NCBI GenBank assembly: GCA_023375675.1
Contig: JALQBC010000017.1
Coordinates: 1 to 64,000 of the forward strand
Direction: 5' to 3'
Length of the DNA stretch: 64,000 bases
Source of the DNA: Cytospora piceicola
Lineage: Eukaryota; Ascomycota; Sordariomycetes; Diaporthales; Cytosporaceae
The position numbers were made by a program, and so were the translations under genes. The notes beneath the pieces are model-generated. The model had not been told where the DNA came from and ran no database searches. It saw nothing but the letters and a program-made list of their open reading frames with translations. Of this stretch, positions 35,158-46,353 are shown in pieces (position 1 is the stretch's first letter; the number at the start of each line of letters is the position of its first letter).

Positions 35158-35481
35158 ACTTTGAATGGCGAAATGGGATAGGAGGACCAACTACCTACTT
35201 AAGTAGGTAATTATGGCGTAGACGTCACCTGCGGTAAGCAGAGAAACAGACAAGAGGCAATTTTCGGCTCTTTGACTACAGACAAGAGTATTTGCGTACG
35301 TAAGGAGGTACTTAGATAAGCTTTTGATTACGTGAAGTGTCGGAAGCTAGAGACCGAAACGAGGGGAACGAATGTGCTCCATCATAATCACTGTTGAGTT
35401 GCTGTTATCAATTGTTAAGCACTGACGGCCTCCTGTAAAACAGCCCCGGAAGAACAGGCTTCCTGCCATTTCATTCGCCTA
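35158..35481. other. Intergenic region, nothing identified
   Basis: About 320 bp upstream of the phosphotransferase on the minus strand, presumably its promoter. A palindromic TACCTACTTAAGTAGGTA lies at about 35193-35210, just upstream of the gene. Confidence 0.5.
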
Positions 35482-37500
35482 CTAGATTATAGCCTTGATT
35501 GGGCTGATAATTTGGACAATGTGGTACCTGATCTTCTCGAACAATGTTCCATAAGAAAAGACCGGAGGAAGAGCCCTGGGGGGGAACGTGCTCTCGTAGG
35601 TCGCCATAAGACCAAGAAGGTTCCTGTCATCGTACCGCCGCGCAATGAGGCCTAGCCCAAATGGTCGACCATTGCTATATCTTCCTAGAGGTACGCTGGC
35701 GAATGGTGTCTCCGCACGGAGAAGTCAATACTTGGTTGACAAAATAAGTCCTTCTGACCGGCCATATATTGACATACCAGCAAGTGCATTAATGTCGGAC
35801 ATGTATGAGAGTGCAGGGAAAACGGTTGCATCAAGATTATACTTCTCGAGCACGTGCTCAATCCCCTGCTCAGTTCCATACCTGCGGAGCTGACCCATGG
35901 TATACTTCCATTCCTCGGCTGTCATTTGAGAAGAAATTGCTTCCTCAAGCCATTTCTGCTAAGTGTGGTCTTCATCTATTGAATGTTGAAGATCAGCAGA
36001 GTGGTGCAGCAGGACATAGGGAAACCAACCTTCTGAAAAAGCTAGATCTTTATTAGCGTTGTTGAATGCGACCAAGTCCTCAATAGAGTGGACAGGGCTA
36101 TTTTGAAGTTTGGAAAGATAACCGTTGAAGCTTTGCTTCAATTCATAGTCTGACAAGATCAGAGGCCATCACGAGGTAGAATGAGACAGTGCATTCATGC
36201 GGGGCTATGTAGTGCAGAACTCACAGATGACACGTCGCATTGGGTGTGAGAGTGCTTCACTGGGGATGGAAGAACCACATCGTCCACAGGTGTAGCACCC
36301 AAGCTCCGCATGCGGTCCAGAGCAGAATTGCATGCACGAAGTTTCTGTTCAAAGGTTGCAATCATGTCAGTCAGCTTCTATGCAGCTGAGAAGAGAATTA
36401 AGGAGGCTCACTTCTTCCTCCTCTGCGACAGTTGCTTTGAGAGGAACCGAGGCATTCCAGTAAACAGCTCGGTCCAAGATACCTATACGCCAGTAGTCCC
36501 ATCCTTTCAAAGGATTTGGCACAAGGTAAAAGACTTGATTATGCATGCCGTAGTGCAATATCAATTCCTGCTTTTCAGGTGGTACAAGAGCATCCATCCA
36601 CGAGGCAATATCCCATGTTGACATGGCAAAGATCCCAGGTGTGTCGAAGGACATCGTGGTGCTCGAGATGCCGCTGTCAGGCAGCAAGCCTCAACTAGGG
36701 CGAAGCCTATACAGGGCATTAAACGTTGCCCAGCAGGTGATGGGACCTGTGGTGTCAGTTCCTAGGGCCAGTGGTAAAAAGCCCGCAGCAACAGACACTG
36801 CGGATCCGGAGGATGAGCCACAGGGGTCCTATAAACAAACTCAGCTTCAGTGAACTTGGGCTGTCTGTCTCGTGTGATTTTGGAACTTACCCCCCTGTCG
36901 TAAGGGTTCCTTGGTGTTCCACCCATCTTGGACCACCCGCGGGCGTTGAATCCCCGTTATTGTCAACAGATACCTAAACGAAAAGGGACATCTACTGATA
37001 TGCCTTACTTGTAATCTCCGAGTTCCTGCTATCGTTAGCTTATATAGTAGCACGGTTGAGGAAGAAGGATGCACCGACTGCTAGATTGGCTTTGCCTAAG
37101 AGGATGGCACCAGCTTCCAGTGCTCTGTCGACGATGTGGGCGGTCTCAGGATACGAAGAGTTTTTGCAGTGCGTAAGACCCGTAGGTTCTGGACATGCCC
37201 AGCTCTGGTGCTGTCATCAGATTATCCTATCCACGAAAGATGGTGAGCGATGCACCGACGAGACTTGTTGGGAAGGCGGCCTAACCTTGACAATGAATGG
37301 GACACCGTGGAGTGGGCCTCGCAGTCTACCATCTCTTCTTTCAATATCTAACTCGTCGGCTAGAGCCAAGACGTCCTCATATTGGGCGACAGATATCAGT
37401 GCGTTCAGCCGCAATCCTCTATGTTGTCACGAGCTATGCGGTGTTGATACTCGAGTACGATGGCCCTGCTTGTGATGGTTCCGTTCCCCAAAAGTCGTGA
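35482..37500 (-). pseudogene. Broken amidase-signature (AS family) gene
   Basis: Minus-strand amidase sequence is spread over several frames. From 37480 down come LNALISVAQYEDV, GPLHGVPFIVK, PELGMSRTYGSYA, and TAHIVDRALEAGA leading to ILLGKANLAV. Then follow the Ser-Ser-Lys triad motif region GSSSGSAVSVAAGF and LGTDTTGPITC (36740-36830). The tail has NGRPFGLGLIARRYDDR, ending at 35482. Damage seen: a TGA at 36693-36691, a 1-nt shift before LNALISV near 37415, an extra A at about 37163, and another shift near 35730. At least one original intron (near 36150-36230) still has GTGAGT and CAG borders. Ordinary point decay, not RIP. Confidence 0.85.
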
Positions 37501-38143
37501 AATCTCCGAAGCTGAGGTGACTACCTAAGCAGATCAATTCCGCTAGGGATGGAGAGGTTGGTCGGATCATTCGACTGAACAACGAACAGCAGCGTGCAGG
37601 CAAAGGCGATTATGGTGGCCGACCATGCAAGACTGGTGGGAGTGAAAGCGGACATCGCCAAAACGAAGTGTGAAACGTAGGTACTATGGGCGGCATCAGG
37701 GGTGAAGCGAAGACTTTAGGAGACACATTGGTAATTCGACCCAGGTCGTGGCGATTGCGCGGCTTTGTGTTGAGGTAACTTCGCTGTCTCCAGGTCAATG
37801 TCGTACAACGCCAAAAGCCAAGTGCATCAGGGAGGATGGGCTCTCTCTGATTAACTAAGTACGGTAGTAGCCAGGTATGTACCTACCTAGGTAGGTAGCA
37901 CCTATCCAGATTCAGGTGTACTCTATAAGCGTTAGCACATGCAGGGCTGCTAAAGGTATCTATAGAAGCCATGCATGTGCCCTATTTCTTTAGATGCGTG
38001 TCAGAGATATCTAACGTTATCTCAATATAAGACTCGGCTCTCTATTACATGAATCTGGAATCTGGCAGAGAAGAAAGACCAAACTTTCTAATTCACTCCT
38101 ATAACTAGCTGATTCCCTCTGTAAAAGGCTATATATACTAAAG
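37501..38143. other. Intergenic region, nothing identified
   Basis: About 640 bp between the amidase relic and the 3' end of BioDA. A TACCTACCTAGGTAGGTAG palindrome lies at about 37878-37896. No coding frame is credible. Confidence 0.5.
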
Positions 38144-40979
38144 TCACTTCGCCGACAGCGCCAGCTTTACGAGCCCGGCGATCTCCCCCACTCCCTCCTC
38201 CGTCGTGGCCTGGCTTCCCATCAAGTAGAGCACGTTGCCCAACACACGGCTATGGACGTTCCACCTCCCGGGACCCTGCTCGTCAACTCCCCTTTTGAGC
38301 TCCTCTCGCAGCCTCACAGCGGCCGTGCTTGTGTACCCGGCCCCGTCCGGCGCCTTCAAATGGATGGCCAGCACGCTCCCCAGTGCCCACACACCAGCAA
38401 CTCTGGGCTGGTGGGAAAGTTCCCTGACAAATTCAAGCGACCATATAGACCAGACGCCTGTGTCTGGTAATCTGTATTTCTCGCCGTTTTCCGGCCCTGC
38501 TGGCACTGCCTCATCGGCCCCCGGTGTCCAGCCGCCCTTGACCCTCCATCTCTCCCGCTTCTCCTGATGCTCCCTCCCTGTGAGCAGGCGCAGCGACTCC
38601 ATCGCAACCTGACAGCCCACGGGGTGTGCCGTGTAGCTGTGCCCGTGCAGCAGGGCATCTGTCTTGTCATTGCTCCTAAACGCCTCGAAGATGCTCTCGG
38701 ACGCCAGCGTAGTGCAGAGCGGCACCAGGCCCCCCGTCAGCAGCTTGGCGTGCACGGAGATGTCGGCCTGGGCGTCGATTAGTGCCGATGACGTGAAATG
38801 GCCGAGTCGGTACAAGCCGGTGAAGACTTCATCAAAAATGACCGGGAGGCCGGTCCAGTCACCAGGCGAGGGCTGAGACGCTGGCGTGCCGAAGAGGTGC
38901 GAAGAACGCCGGACCACATCCACGAGAACGTGCTGGAACAGCGGATCACTGCACAAGAGATTAGTCTCAACAGCCGAGCATCAATCTTGACAGCTAAACA
39001 GTCAGTTCTGACGGTTGGCCCGGAGGGGTGTACTCACGCCAGAAGCATACCCCCAGCACCTATTACCACCGGCTCTATCAGCAGCGCACCTAGCTTGCGC
39101 CCCTGACCGATATGGTGGCGGAGCGTTCTCTCGACATATTCCTCGTAGAGCGCTGCGGCCGTGCTGCGTCTTCGACCGGCGATATCAAAAACGTGCCCAA
39201 GTGTCTCAAACTCGAGCCCATGCACTTGCTGTCTCTCGCCCGCCAGGGTTCCAGGTATCTGCACTACCCACTTTCCGTCCACACACAACACGGTAGGGTA
39301 GTCAAGCCACACGCCCCGACCCCGATACCAGTCGACCTTGCTGTTGAAGGCGCTCGGCTCCGCGCACTCCATAGCGCCGAGGGTGTCACCATGATAGCCG
39401 CCTCTGAGGCCTACCACGGCCAGTGGCTGGTCGTCCTTACTGTCCCGGGAACCATCCCGATCCCAGCCATAGCGCTTCCCCGCCGCTCGTAGCGCCATCT
39501 TGAGTGCGACTTCGACGCCCGTGCTCCCGTTGTCGGAGTAAAACACGCGCGTGAGCCTATCATTGCCCGCCCGGTGCATGCCTTTCAAAAGAGCTTGAGC
39601 CAGCCCCAGAGCAGGCTCGTGTACCGCTTCCGCAAACATGACATGTCCGTAGCGTCCGGCCGCATAGGCGGCTGCCATGGTCAGGGAGGGTTCACCATGC
39701 CCGAGGCCTTGCGTCCACCACGAGGCGGAGCCGTCGAAAGAGGGCTGGAGGAGTGGCGCAGCAGCTGCTTCGGCCAGACCCTCCGGGGCTGATGTGCCAG
39801 GCACAGAGGAAGAAGAGGGCGTCATTTCAGATGATTCAGTCGGCGCCTGCGGAACAAGTGTCTGGAAGAAGTCCCCCCTCGCACTGTCGATGGCCGTAAT
39901 GTTTTCCGGGGACAGCAGCGTCTGCTGGGTGAAAGGGTACCAGATGGTCCCATGCGCCTCCTTCGCCATCGACTCTAGCCTCTTGATCCTCTGTACATGC
40001 CTCGCCGCCAAGTGTTTTAGGACCCCTGTGCCTCTCGCGCTGGCCTGTGTGTAGTACAACATCATCTCCTGCTCGTCCGTCCTCGGGTCCCGGGCTCTTT
40101 GCGGGGGCGCTTCCACGCCCACAACCGGAACGCCGAACCTTTCCCCGAAATACTCGCGTAGGTATTCATCGTTTTTATGCACGTTGTTTTCGAACATCAA
40201 AATGCTCTCAACGTCATATCCGCGGATTCGTAAGGCCTCGAAAGCAGAAATGGTCAGTGAGATACCGCCGAGCTTGGCATCTCCCACTAGCACCACGGGC
40301 AGACGCAGGGGTGAGTACAGGTCGGCCTGCGTTGTGCCCGACGGCGAGGGCGAGTGCACGCCGCCGGCTGTCTCGAGGAAGAGCCAGCCAGGCCCGGTGG
40401 AAGCGGCCTTAGAACAGTTGGCATGGATGAGGGAGAGGAGGGCCGTGTCAGACGGCGCGTCCTGGAGCATCAGAGTTAGCGAGATGATACAAGATCAGAA
40501 TGGATGTGAGTGGGGGTAGTATCGATGGTGGGATCCTCACTGGGTAAGGTACAACTCACTTGACCGTGGGCGGCGGCGTGCGGGCTTATTGGCTGAGAGT
40601 ATTGCAGCAGGGTGGTGGTGGAGACGCCAGGCGCGTGGAGGGCAACATGGCTAGCAAGATTAAGATGAGTTATGAGGGAGCAGACTGAGGGAAGGGCGTG
40701 GGGAAAGACGTGGCGTCTGGATTATCATGGTCGAGTTTTAGCAGAGTATTGGAGGGGAGAGGGTGTATTAAGGGGGAGAAATCACGTACACCGTGTATCC
40801 GCCTCATCCTCAGGCCCAGTCGACACGTGCTTCAGAAAACTCGTTTTCTCACTGCTGCACAGCTCTCTTGAGGCCCTGCAGAGCAAGGTGGTCAGGATGG
40901 TCTTGCCGACATCAGTGTTGGCGCCATAAACCTGATAGACGCGAAGGCTCCGCGAGAGGATAGAGCCCACCGGCGCCAT
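38144..40979 (-). CDS. bioDA: Bifunctional dethiobiotin synthetase / DAPA aminotransferase (BioDA), four exons
   Basis: Exons 40979-40792, 40650-40560, 40461-39038 and 38948-38144 join in phase to 835 residues (introns 141, 98 and 89 nt). The N-terminal half is dethiobiotin synthetase: P-loop GANTDVGKT (residues 19-27), KHVSTGP, and GDAKLGGISLTISAFE. The C-terminal half is the PLP aminotransferase BioA: TIWYPFTQQ, YSDNGSTGVEVALK, GGYHGDTLGA, IFDEVFTGLYRLG and the PLP lysine in AKLLTGG. It converts KAPA to DAPA, then DAPA to dethiobiotin with ATP and CO2. The fused order BioD-BioA is known from fungi and plants. An extended Ser/Pro/Thr-rich insert follows the start of the BioA part. It is divergent from bioF, with a 632-bp shared upstream region. 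Confidence 0.95.
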
Positions 40980-41611
40980 TGGTTCCCTGCCACTGTAGGT
41001 TGAAACGTGATCAAGGTAACAATGTTCCCTCTTGTGTGGTTTTTCTTGTTATGCATGAAAATGGCAGCTTGGGCTTGTAATAAGAGGGGTTTATTGCTGT
41101 ACCCAGCTCCGTAGCTCCGGCGGACCTCGGTGGAAACATCAAGTATGCCGCTGTTACCGGCGATCGGTATTTCCGAAAGTCGCCTGAACCATGGCACAGT
41201 CTATGAATCTTACCACCCTGATTTGGACCGAGTTCATTGCAGTCAGCCTGTAAATCACTGCAACTATCGGGTCTGTTTAACACAGCGCGAAGCAACGAGA
41301 TGTTTCACCTACACAGTATAATTATGCCGCCTACAAACCCTTGGGAACCTGTCTACTGTAGTATTAGGTACTTAAGAACTTAAACAGTGCTGGTCCGTGC
41401 AGTACGTATATGAGAGTTTCAGAATTATTGATCGCGACCCCATGTCCCGAGGTCGGCGACAGCACCTTCACCCATCGATCTTAGTGCTTGACCTTGGCAG
41501 TTATTTGCACACTAATGAGGCATATGTCACTTTCGTTTTGTGTCGCATTTCCATCCAGTCTTTACCAGCTGCAGTTGCTGCACCTCTTTCCTGGCCTATA
41601 AACATTGAACG
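40980..41611. promoter_or_regulatory. Divergent bioDA/bioF promoter region
   Basis: A 632-bp region between the start codons of two divergently transcribed biotin genes, so both promoters must lie here. No coding frame is credible. ATTAGGTACTTAAG at about 41362 resembles motifs in other upstream regions of the window. I cannot name a transcription factor site. Confidence 0.6.
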
Positions 41612-42991
41612 ATGCCCGACAGTGACCCACCAAGTCCCCTGGACCGAAAACTCAGCGCCCTGCTCGCCCGCCGCGGCTCCCTTGGCCGACTCCGACGTCT
41701 CAGTCCGCCTGAATCCCTCGGGCTGGGGGCCGCAGATTTCTCATCTAATGACTACCTTTCCCTCTCCTCCTCTCCCGACGTCCAACAAGCATTTCTCGCT
41801 AGGCTGCGCCATAGCTCCCTCCGGCTGGGCTCAGGCGGCTCACGCCTACTGGATGGAAACTCGTCCCTGGCCGAGTCCGTCGAGAAGAGGATCGCGAGCT
41901 TCCACGACGCCGAGGCCGCGCTGCTCTTCACCTCCGCGTTTGACGCCAACGTGGGCCTCCTATCCTGTGCACCGCAGCCTGACGATGTGGTCTTGCACGA
42001 CGAGCTCATCCACGCGAGCGTGCACGACGGACTGCGCTTCAGCCGGGCGGGGAAAAGGATAGCTTTCCAACACCAGAGCGTCGTATGCGGCCCGCCAGCC
42101 GCGTCCAATGCAGAAGGCATCCACCCGGAGGCGGGTTCCGGACCACCAAGCTTGGACGAGGCGCTCCGTGCCTTGGTCGCCGGTGACGGCGACGTCGGGG
42201 CGGGCCGGAGAAACGTCTTCATCTGCGTCGAAGGCATCTACAGCATGGACGGCGACGTGCTCTCTCTCCCGAAACTCATCGCGACAATGGACAAGCACCT
42301 CCCAGCGCACAATGGCTACGTCATCGTTGACGAGGCGCACTCTGTGGGCGTGCTTGGCCCCTTGGGGCGCGGGATCGTGGCGGAGTCAGCCCCTGCGCTA
42401 CAGCAGCGCGTGTGGGCCCGCGTGCTGGGGTTCGGCAAGGCGATGGGCTGTGTGGGTGGAGTGGTGTTATGTTCCGAAGTTGTTAGGGACTATCTTGTCA
42501 ACTATGCACGGACGCTAATCTACACGACAGCAATGAGCCATCTGAACTTGGTGGCGCTGGACGTGGTGTATGACTGTGTGGCGAGCGGGCAGGCAGAGAA
42601 TAGAAGGGAGCGGTTGGCGGGTTTGGTGAAACTTGCCCATCAGCAGCTTCTGGCGATATCTCGAGCCCAGGCGCGCGACAGGAGCTACATACACGTAGGA
42701 GAGTACGTGCCGAGGTCTCCCATCATTCCGGTTCTGACGCGGCGGGCACGCAGTCTAGCCAGATTCTGTCAGAAGAGGGGTTTTTTGGTGCGTCCTGTTG
42801 TGTCTCCGACGGTGCCGGAGGGTAAGGAACGAGTAAGGGTATGCCTGCATGCTCATAACACGGCGAAGGAGGTTCTCGGCGTCGGAAGGGCTGTCGAAGT
42901 ATGGATAGAGGACCAAATCAAGAGCGAGAGTTGTCATCAGATGGAAACTTTCCCGGCATCTCTCACCACCGTCAGTAAGGCAAGACTATAG
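41612..42991 (+). CDS. bioF: 8-amino-7-oxononanoate (KAPA) synthase, probably peroxisomal
   Basis: A 459-residue intronless class II PLP alpha-oxoamine synthase. Motifs in order: FSSNDYLSLSS, LGSGGSRLLDGN, FTSAFDANVGLLS, DELIHASVHDGLRFS, VDEAHSVGVLGPLGRG, and GFGKAMGCVGG with the PLP lysine at about residue 276. It condenses a pimeloyl thioester with alanine. The C-terminus SKARL fits the peroxisomal targeting signal type 1, and fungal BioF is known to be peroxisomal; BioDA lacks such an end. BioF-specific motifs and the adjacent BioDA distinguish it from 5-aminolevulinate synthase. No bioB lies in the window. Confidence 0.94.
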   Translation: MPDSDPPSPLDRKLSALLARRGSLGRLRRLSPPESLGLGAADFSSNDYLSLSSSPDVQQAFLARLRHSSLRLGSGGSRLLDGNSSLAESVEKRIASFHDAEAALLFTSAFDANVGLLSCAPQPDDVVLHDELIHASVHDGLRFSRAGKRIAFQHQSVVCGPPAASNAEGIHPEAGSGPPSLDEALRALVAGDGDVGAGRRNVFICVEGIYSMDGDVLSLPKLIATMDKHLPAHNGYVIVDEAHSVGVLGPLGRGIVAESAPALQQRVWARVLGFGKAMGCVGGVVLCSEVVRDYLVNYARTLIYTTAMSHLNLVALDVVYDCVASGQAENRRERLAGLVKLAHQQLLAISRAQARDRSYIHVGEYVPRSPIIPVLTRRARSLARFCQKRGFLVRPVVSPTVPEGKERVRVCLHAHNTAKEVLGVGRAVEVWIEDQIKSESCHQMETFPASLTTVSKARL

Positions 42992-43597
42992 TCGCCTCCT
43001 GACCCAGTAGCCAGCGGCTGGCACACCTGTCTGAGGTATAATTGACATAATCTGCGAAATTAAGCAGCCTTGAGTACTACTACTATCGGTCTTATTGTGT
43101 GCCCGTTGCCGGCAAGCAATATACCGACTTCTGGACAAGAATACCGATAATGAACACGTTATACTAGCCGTCCCTTTGTACGTCCGTCGCCCAATCCCCC
43201 TTCACAAGTTCCTCATCTATCTCAGTCCTCTGTCTTTTGAACCGGGGCCCCCGAGGTCCTTGGTAAGTGACGATACCGGCCGTGAGTCAACTTCCGACGT
43301 CCCAGCTCCCTTCCCTTGATTAGTACCTAGGTGTCCCCAGCCGCATTCCTACAGCCAGCCGGTGAGGCTGGTAGAAAACCAAAGCGCAAGTGCAACGTCG
43401 AGACTATAAGAAATAGACATTGCGAGAGGGTGGGTTCCTTTCTTTCAAAATTGCATCCCAGTTTGGAAAGCGGGTGTGTATGTCGTGTGCAAGTGTTGAG
43501 CATGTCCTCGTTCAATTACATCTTGATGGGTGCTTGAGTACTTACGTCCCTTGTATGTACATATTGTTGATTTCTAAGCATAAATCCGATCGCTGCC
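42992..43597. other. Convergent intergenic region, nothing identified
   Basis: About 600 bp between the 3' ends of bioF and the YWTD-protein gene. A few short frames occur but none is convincing. Confidence 0.5.
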
Positions 43598-44515
43598 TCA
43601 CGCCAAAGCAATGCCAGTAATATCTCCCAGTTCCCCAAACAATGAATGCTTCTTCCTCGTCTTGATATCGACTGCATATACACCTCCAGCCAAGTCCGTC
43701 ACATATGTTACGTCGCTCTCCCTATCCAACGCCAGCCCGATTGCCTCGTGCAACCTGATAGTGAGAACCTGTGGCACTCCTCCCATGCCAATGGCTGCTC
43801 TGTTCAGCGAGTTCCCGGTTGGCGGATCACCGCGGTCTGTCCAGTACAATGTGTGGCTTTCCTCGTCCATTTCCAGATCGATCGGCTCCGGCAATTTGTC
43901 GAATACAACCTCGACATCCCACCTCTTGTCTGGAAAGTACCCCTGCGGTCCCTCGATCGGGGCACGAAAGATACGACCTTGGTTACCCTTTGAAGGTCCC
44001 TTTTGGGTCCAGTAAAAGTGCCCCCTTCTCTCATCCAGAGCAATACCAACACACCACCTCTTCGAGTCCACCCTGTCCTCGTCTGTATCGCCCGTTGAAA
44101 CCAACACCTCAACATTACTTCCATCCAGGTTTGCACGCATCACTTTCATTCCCTCCCTATCACACCAATACAGCTTCTTGTCCTGCTTGCCAATGGTGAT
44201 TTGTTTGGGTGTAAAAACACCCTTCGTACCAACGGGGATAATAACCTTCCGGTCCGATCCGTCGAGATTCGCCCTCTCAATAGAGCCGTTGTTGGTCTTT
44301 AGGCCGTGTCCCATATTGGTCCAGTACATGTGGCCGTTTTCGCGGTCGATTGCGATGCCATCGGGCATGCTAGTGATATTGCCGATGACCGTGTGCAGAT
44401 CACTTCCATCGGGGAGGCATGATAGTATGCGGCCTCGGCGAGGGTGTGGGTTAGAGATGTTGGCATCGAGAATGTATAAGCGCTGTTGTGTCCCTGCGGG
44501 AGGTTGGGAGCCCAT
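43598..44515 (-). CDS. YWTD-repeat beta-propeller protein
   Basis: 305 residues from the ATG at 44515; an in-frame ATG 18 codons upstream is possible but the propeller sequence begins after MGSQPPAG. At least four YWTD-like blades are visible: HMYWTN, KLYWCD, HFYWTQ and TLYWTD, each followed by a small Arg/Asn-Leu-Asp-Gly type strand (RANLDGSDR, RANLDGSNV). This is the six-bladed LDL-receptor class B fold, found in fungi as stand-alone proteins. There is no signal peptide or membrane segment, so it is probably intracellular. The reaction, if any, is unknown; SMP-30-like lactonases share the overall fold. It lies downstream of the hydroxyacyl-CoA dehydrogenase on the same strand. Confidence 0.85.
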   Translation of the reverse strand: MGSQPPAGTQQRLYILDANISNPHPRRGRILSCLPDGSDLHTVIGNITSMPDGIAIDRENGHMYWTNMGHGLKTNNGSIERANLDGSDRKVIIPVGTKGVFTPKQITIGKQDKKLYWCDREGMKVMRANLDGSNVEVLVSTGDTDEDRVDSKRWCVGIALDERRGHFYWTQKGPSKGNQGRIFRAPIEGPQGYFPDKRWDVEVVFDKLPEPIDLEMDEESHTLYWTDRGDPPTGNSLNRAAIGMGGVPQVLTIRLHEAIGLALDRESDVTYVTDLAGGVYAVDIKTRKKHSLFGELGDITGIALA

Positions 44516-45381
44516 GATGGATGGCTGTGGTACCTGAGGTGTTTCAAGCAGGTAGGAATGCAAATGCAACTGATAATGAATTTTCTCGAGATCTAATTTC
44601 TTGCTCAGCAGTGCTTGATAAGTTTCTCAGGTCATCAGTAGTTGTGGCAGTTAAGGCCAGCCAGACAGTTTTAGGTATTGCATCTATACTTGACATCACT
44701 GCCATCTCATTTGCTGTTCCACAGTTTGTTGGGGCAAATCCTCCGTAGATTCAAGCTACTGTACATAGACTGTCCGAATTGATCATCGGTGAAGAATTTT
44801 CATGATGTTACCAGACAGTGGGTGAGTGGTAGCGTCAGTCGATCCGGTTCCTCTCGCTTTTCCCTCGCTCTTTTTTTTGCCATGATTCAACATTTCGATC
44901 ATCGACGAGCATTCGGGAAGACCCGCCCGCGTCATGTCAATCAGTGGAGCATCACGAACAGCGGGTCCGCCGATGTCACCGTGGTGGCGCGGAATCGCGG
45001 AATTTATGTAGCAACGGGCTTCGGGGGAACTGCTCCAGATGTCGGGTCCGTGGAACCGATTATCCATCATTCGCCTTTGTTGTTGCAGGGGTGCCTTGAT
45101 TTCGGTTCTGGTTGTTCTCGAAGAAGACCCAGACACCTCAGCTCTATACACATCTACAAATCCCGTTCTGTGATTGAACGAGTAGCTAGATGTACCTTGA
45201 ATGGTTGGCTGACACTGAAATCAATATGTCGAACAATCGTGCAAGAATGAATATACAAGTATTAATCTCTTGGTTTTAATTTTTAATTGTCTCGCTATTC
45301 TGTTATTACTTTTGAAGAAGACAACAAAGGCGATCAGGACCCCGGCTTTCTATAAGTACCTAAATATCTACCAAAACAAAA
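44516..45381. other. Intergenic region, nothing identified
   Basis: About 870 bp upstream of the YWTD gene and downstream of the hydroxyacyl-CoA dehydrogenase. Several frames of 70-150 codons are open on both strands but show no motif, and they overlap one another, so I treat them as chance. Confidence 0.45.
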
Positions 45382-46353
45382 CTAATCATTTTTTTTCTGC
45401 TTCTCAGCAAAGTCATCCCACTCCTTCCTTACATTCAGCAACCTGACAAGTTCCGCATCTCGCTGCCTCGCCAGCTCCCTGAAATCTCGCCCATCGACCT
45501 CCTCCATTGTTCCATCCACCCACTTCTTCCTCAGTTCATCGTCAACTACAGGGTCCTCACGGGCGTACCAGCTCATTAGTGGCCCCAGCAGATGATCAGC
45601 CATATGCTTGATGCCACCCTCGCCACCACCCAAGTGGAACAGCAAACTCGGCCCCATCACCCCCCATCTAAGCCCCGGCCCATAGCTCATGGCCGTGTCG
45701 ATATCTGCGACACTGACCACGTCCTCCTGCAAGAGGTGCATGCATTCACGCATCAGTGCTGACTGGAGGCGGTTGGCAACGTGACCGACCACTTCTTTTT
45801 TGACATGGACGGGCTTTTTGCCTATCTTCTCGTAGAATGCCATAGACTTTTCGATGGTTTCAGCTGACGTTTGTTTTCCCCCGACAACTTCCACGAGCGG
45901 AATTAGGTGTGGTGGGTTGAAGGGGTGGCCCACTGCACACCGTTCCGGATGCGATGAAGCGTGCATTCCTTCTTGGATGCTCGAGCACGTCAAGCCGCTG
46001 CTGCTCGTTGAGATTATTGCGTCAGGTCGAACATGACCAGCGATCTCGTTGAAAAGACGCTGCTTGAAATCCAGCTTCTCTGGTCCATTCTCCTGCACAA
46101 AGTCCGCGTCTCTCAGCGCCTCTTCCATCCGGGTTGTAAAGAGGATGTCAGACGGCTTCGCGTCTGATTTCTGAAGCAAACCCAACGACGAAAGGATCGG
46201 TAGTGCATCCGTGACAATCTTGTGGAGGAAGGTTTCGGCAGTTGGGTTGATGTCGAATGCGACTACGGTGAGTCCCTGGGCGAGGAAAAGTGCTGCCCAG
46301 GAGGCGCCGATGGAGCCGCAACCGATGATAGCAACTTTTTGAATGTCTGCCAT
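45382..46353 (-). CDS. 3-hydroxyacyl-CoA dehydrogenase family (lambda-crystallin/carnitine dehydrogenase-like)
   Basis: 323 residues from the ATG at 46353; the open frame extends upstream but MADIQKVAIIGCGSIGA is the natural start of the NAD-binding fold (GxGxxG at residues 11-16, Asp at VVAFDIN). SSSGLTCSSIQ and GHPFNPPHLIPLVEVVGG contain the catalytic Ser/His/Asn region of the family. VGHVANRLQSALMRE is the C-terminal domain signature. Length matches single-function members such as L-gulonate 3-dehydrogenase and L-carnitine dehydrogenase rather than the larger multifunctional beta-oxidation enzyme. There is no clear PTS1 (it ends KKND). It is divergent from the CaiB/BaiF CoA-transferase, which hints at shared carnitine or acyl-CoA metabolism; that is inference. 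Confidence 0.9.
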   Translation of the reverse strand: MADIQKVAIIGCGSIGASWAALFLAQGLTVVAFDINPTAETFLHKIVTDALPILSSLGLLQKSDAKPSDILFTTRMEEALRDADFVQENGPEKLDFKQRLFNEIAGHVRPDAIISTSSSGLTCSSIQEGMHASSHPERCAVGHPFNPPHLIPLVEVVGGKQTSAETIEKSMAFYEKIGKKPVHVKKEVVGHVANRLQSALMRECMHLLQEDVVSVADIDTAMSYGPGLRWGVMGPSLLFHLGGGEGGIKHMADHLLGPLMSWYAREDPVVDDELRKKWVDGTMEEVDGRDFRELARQRDAELVRLLNVRKEWDDFAEKQKKND

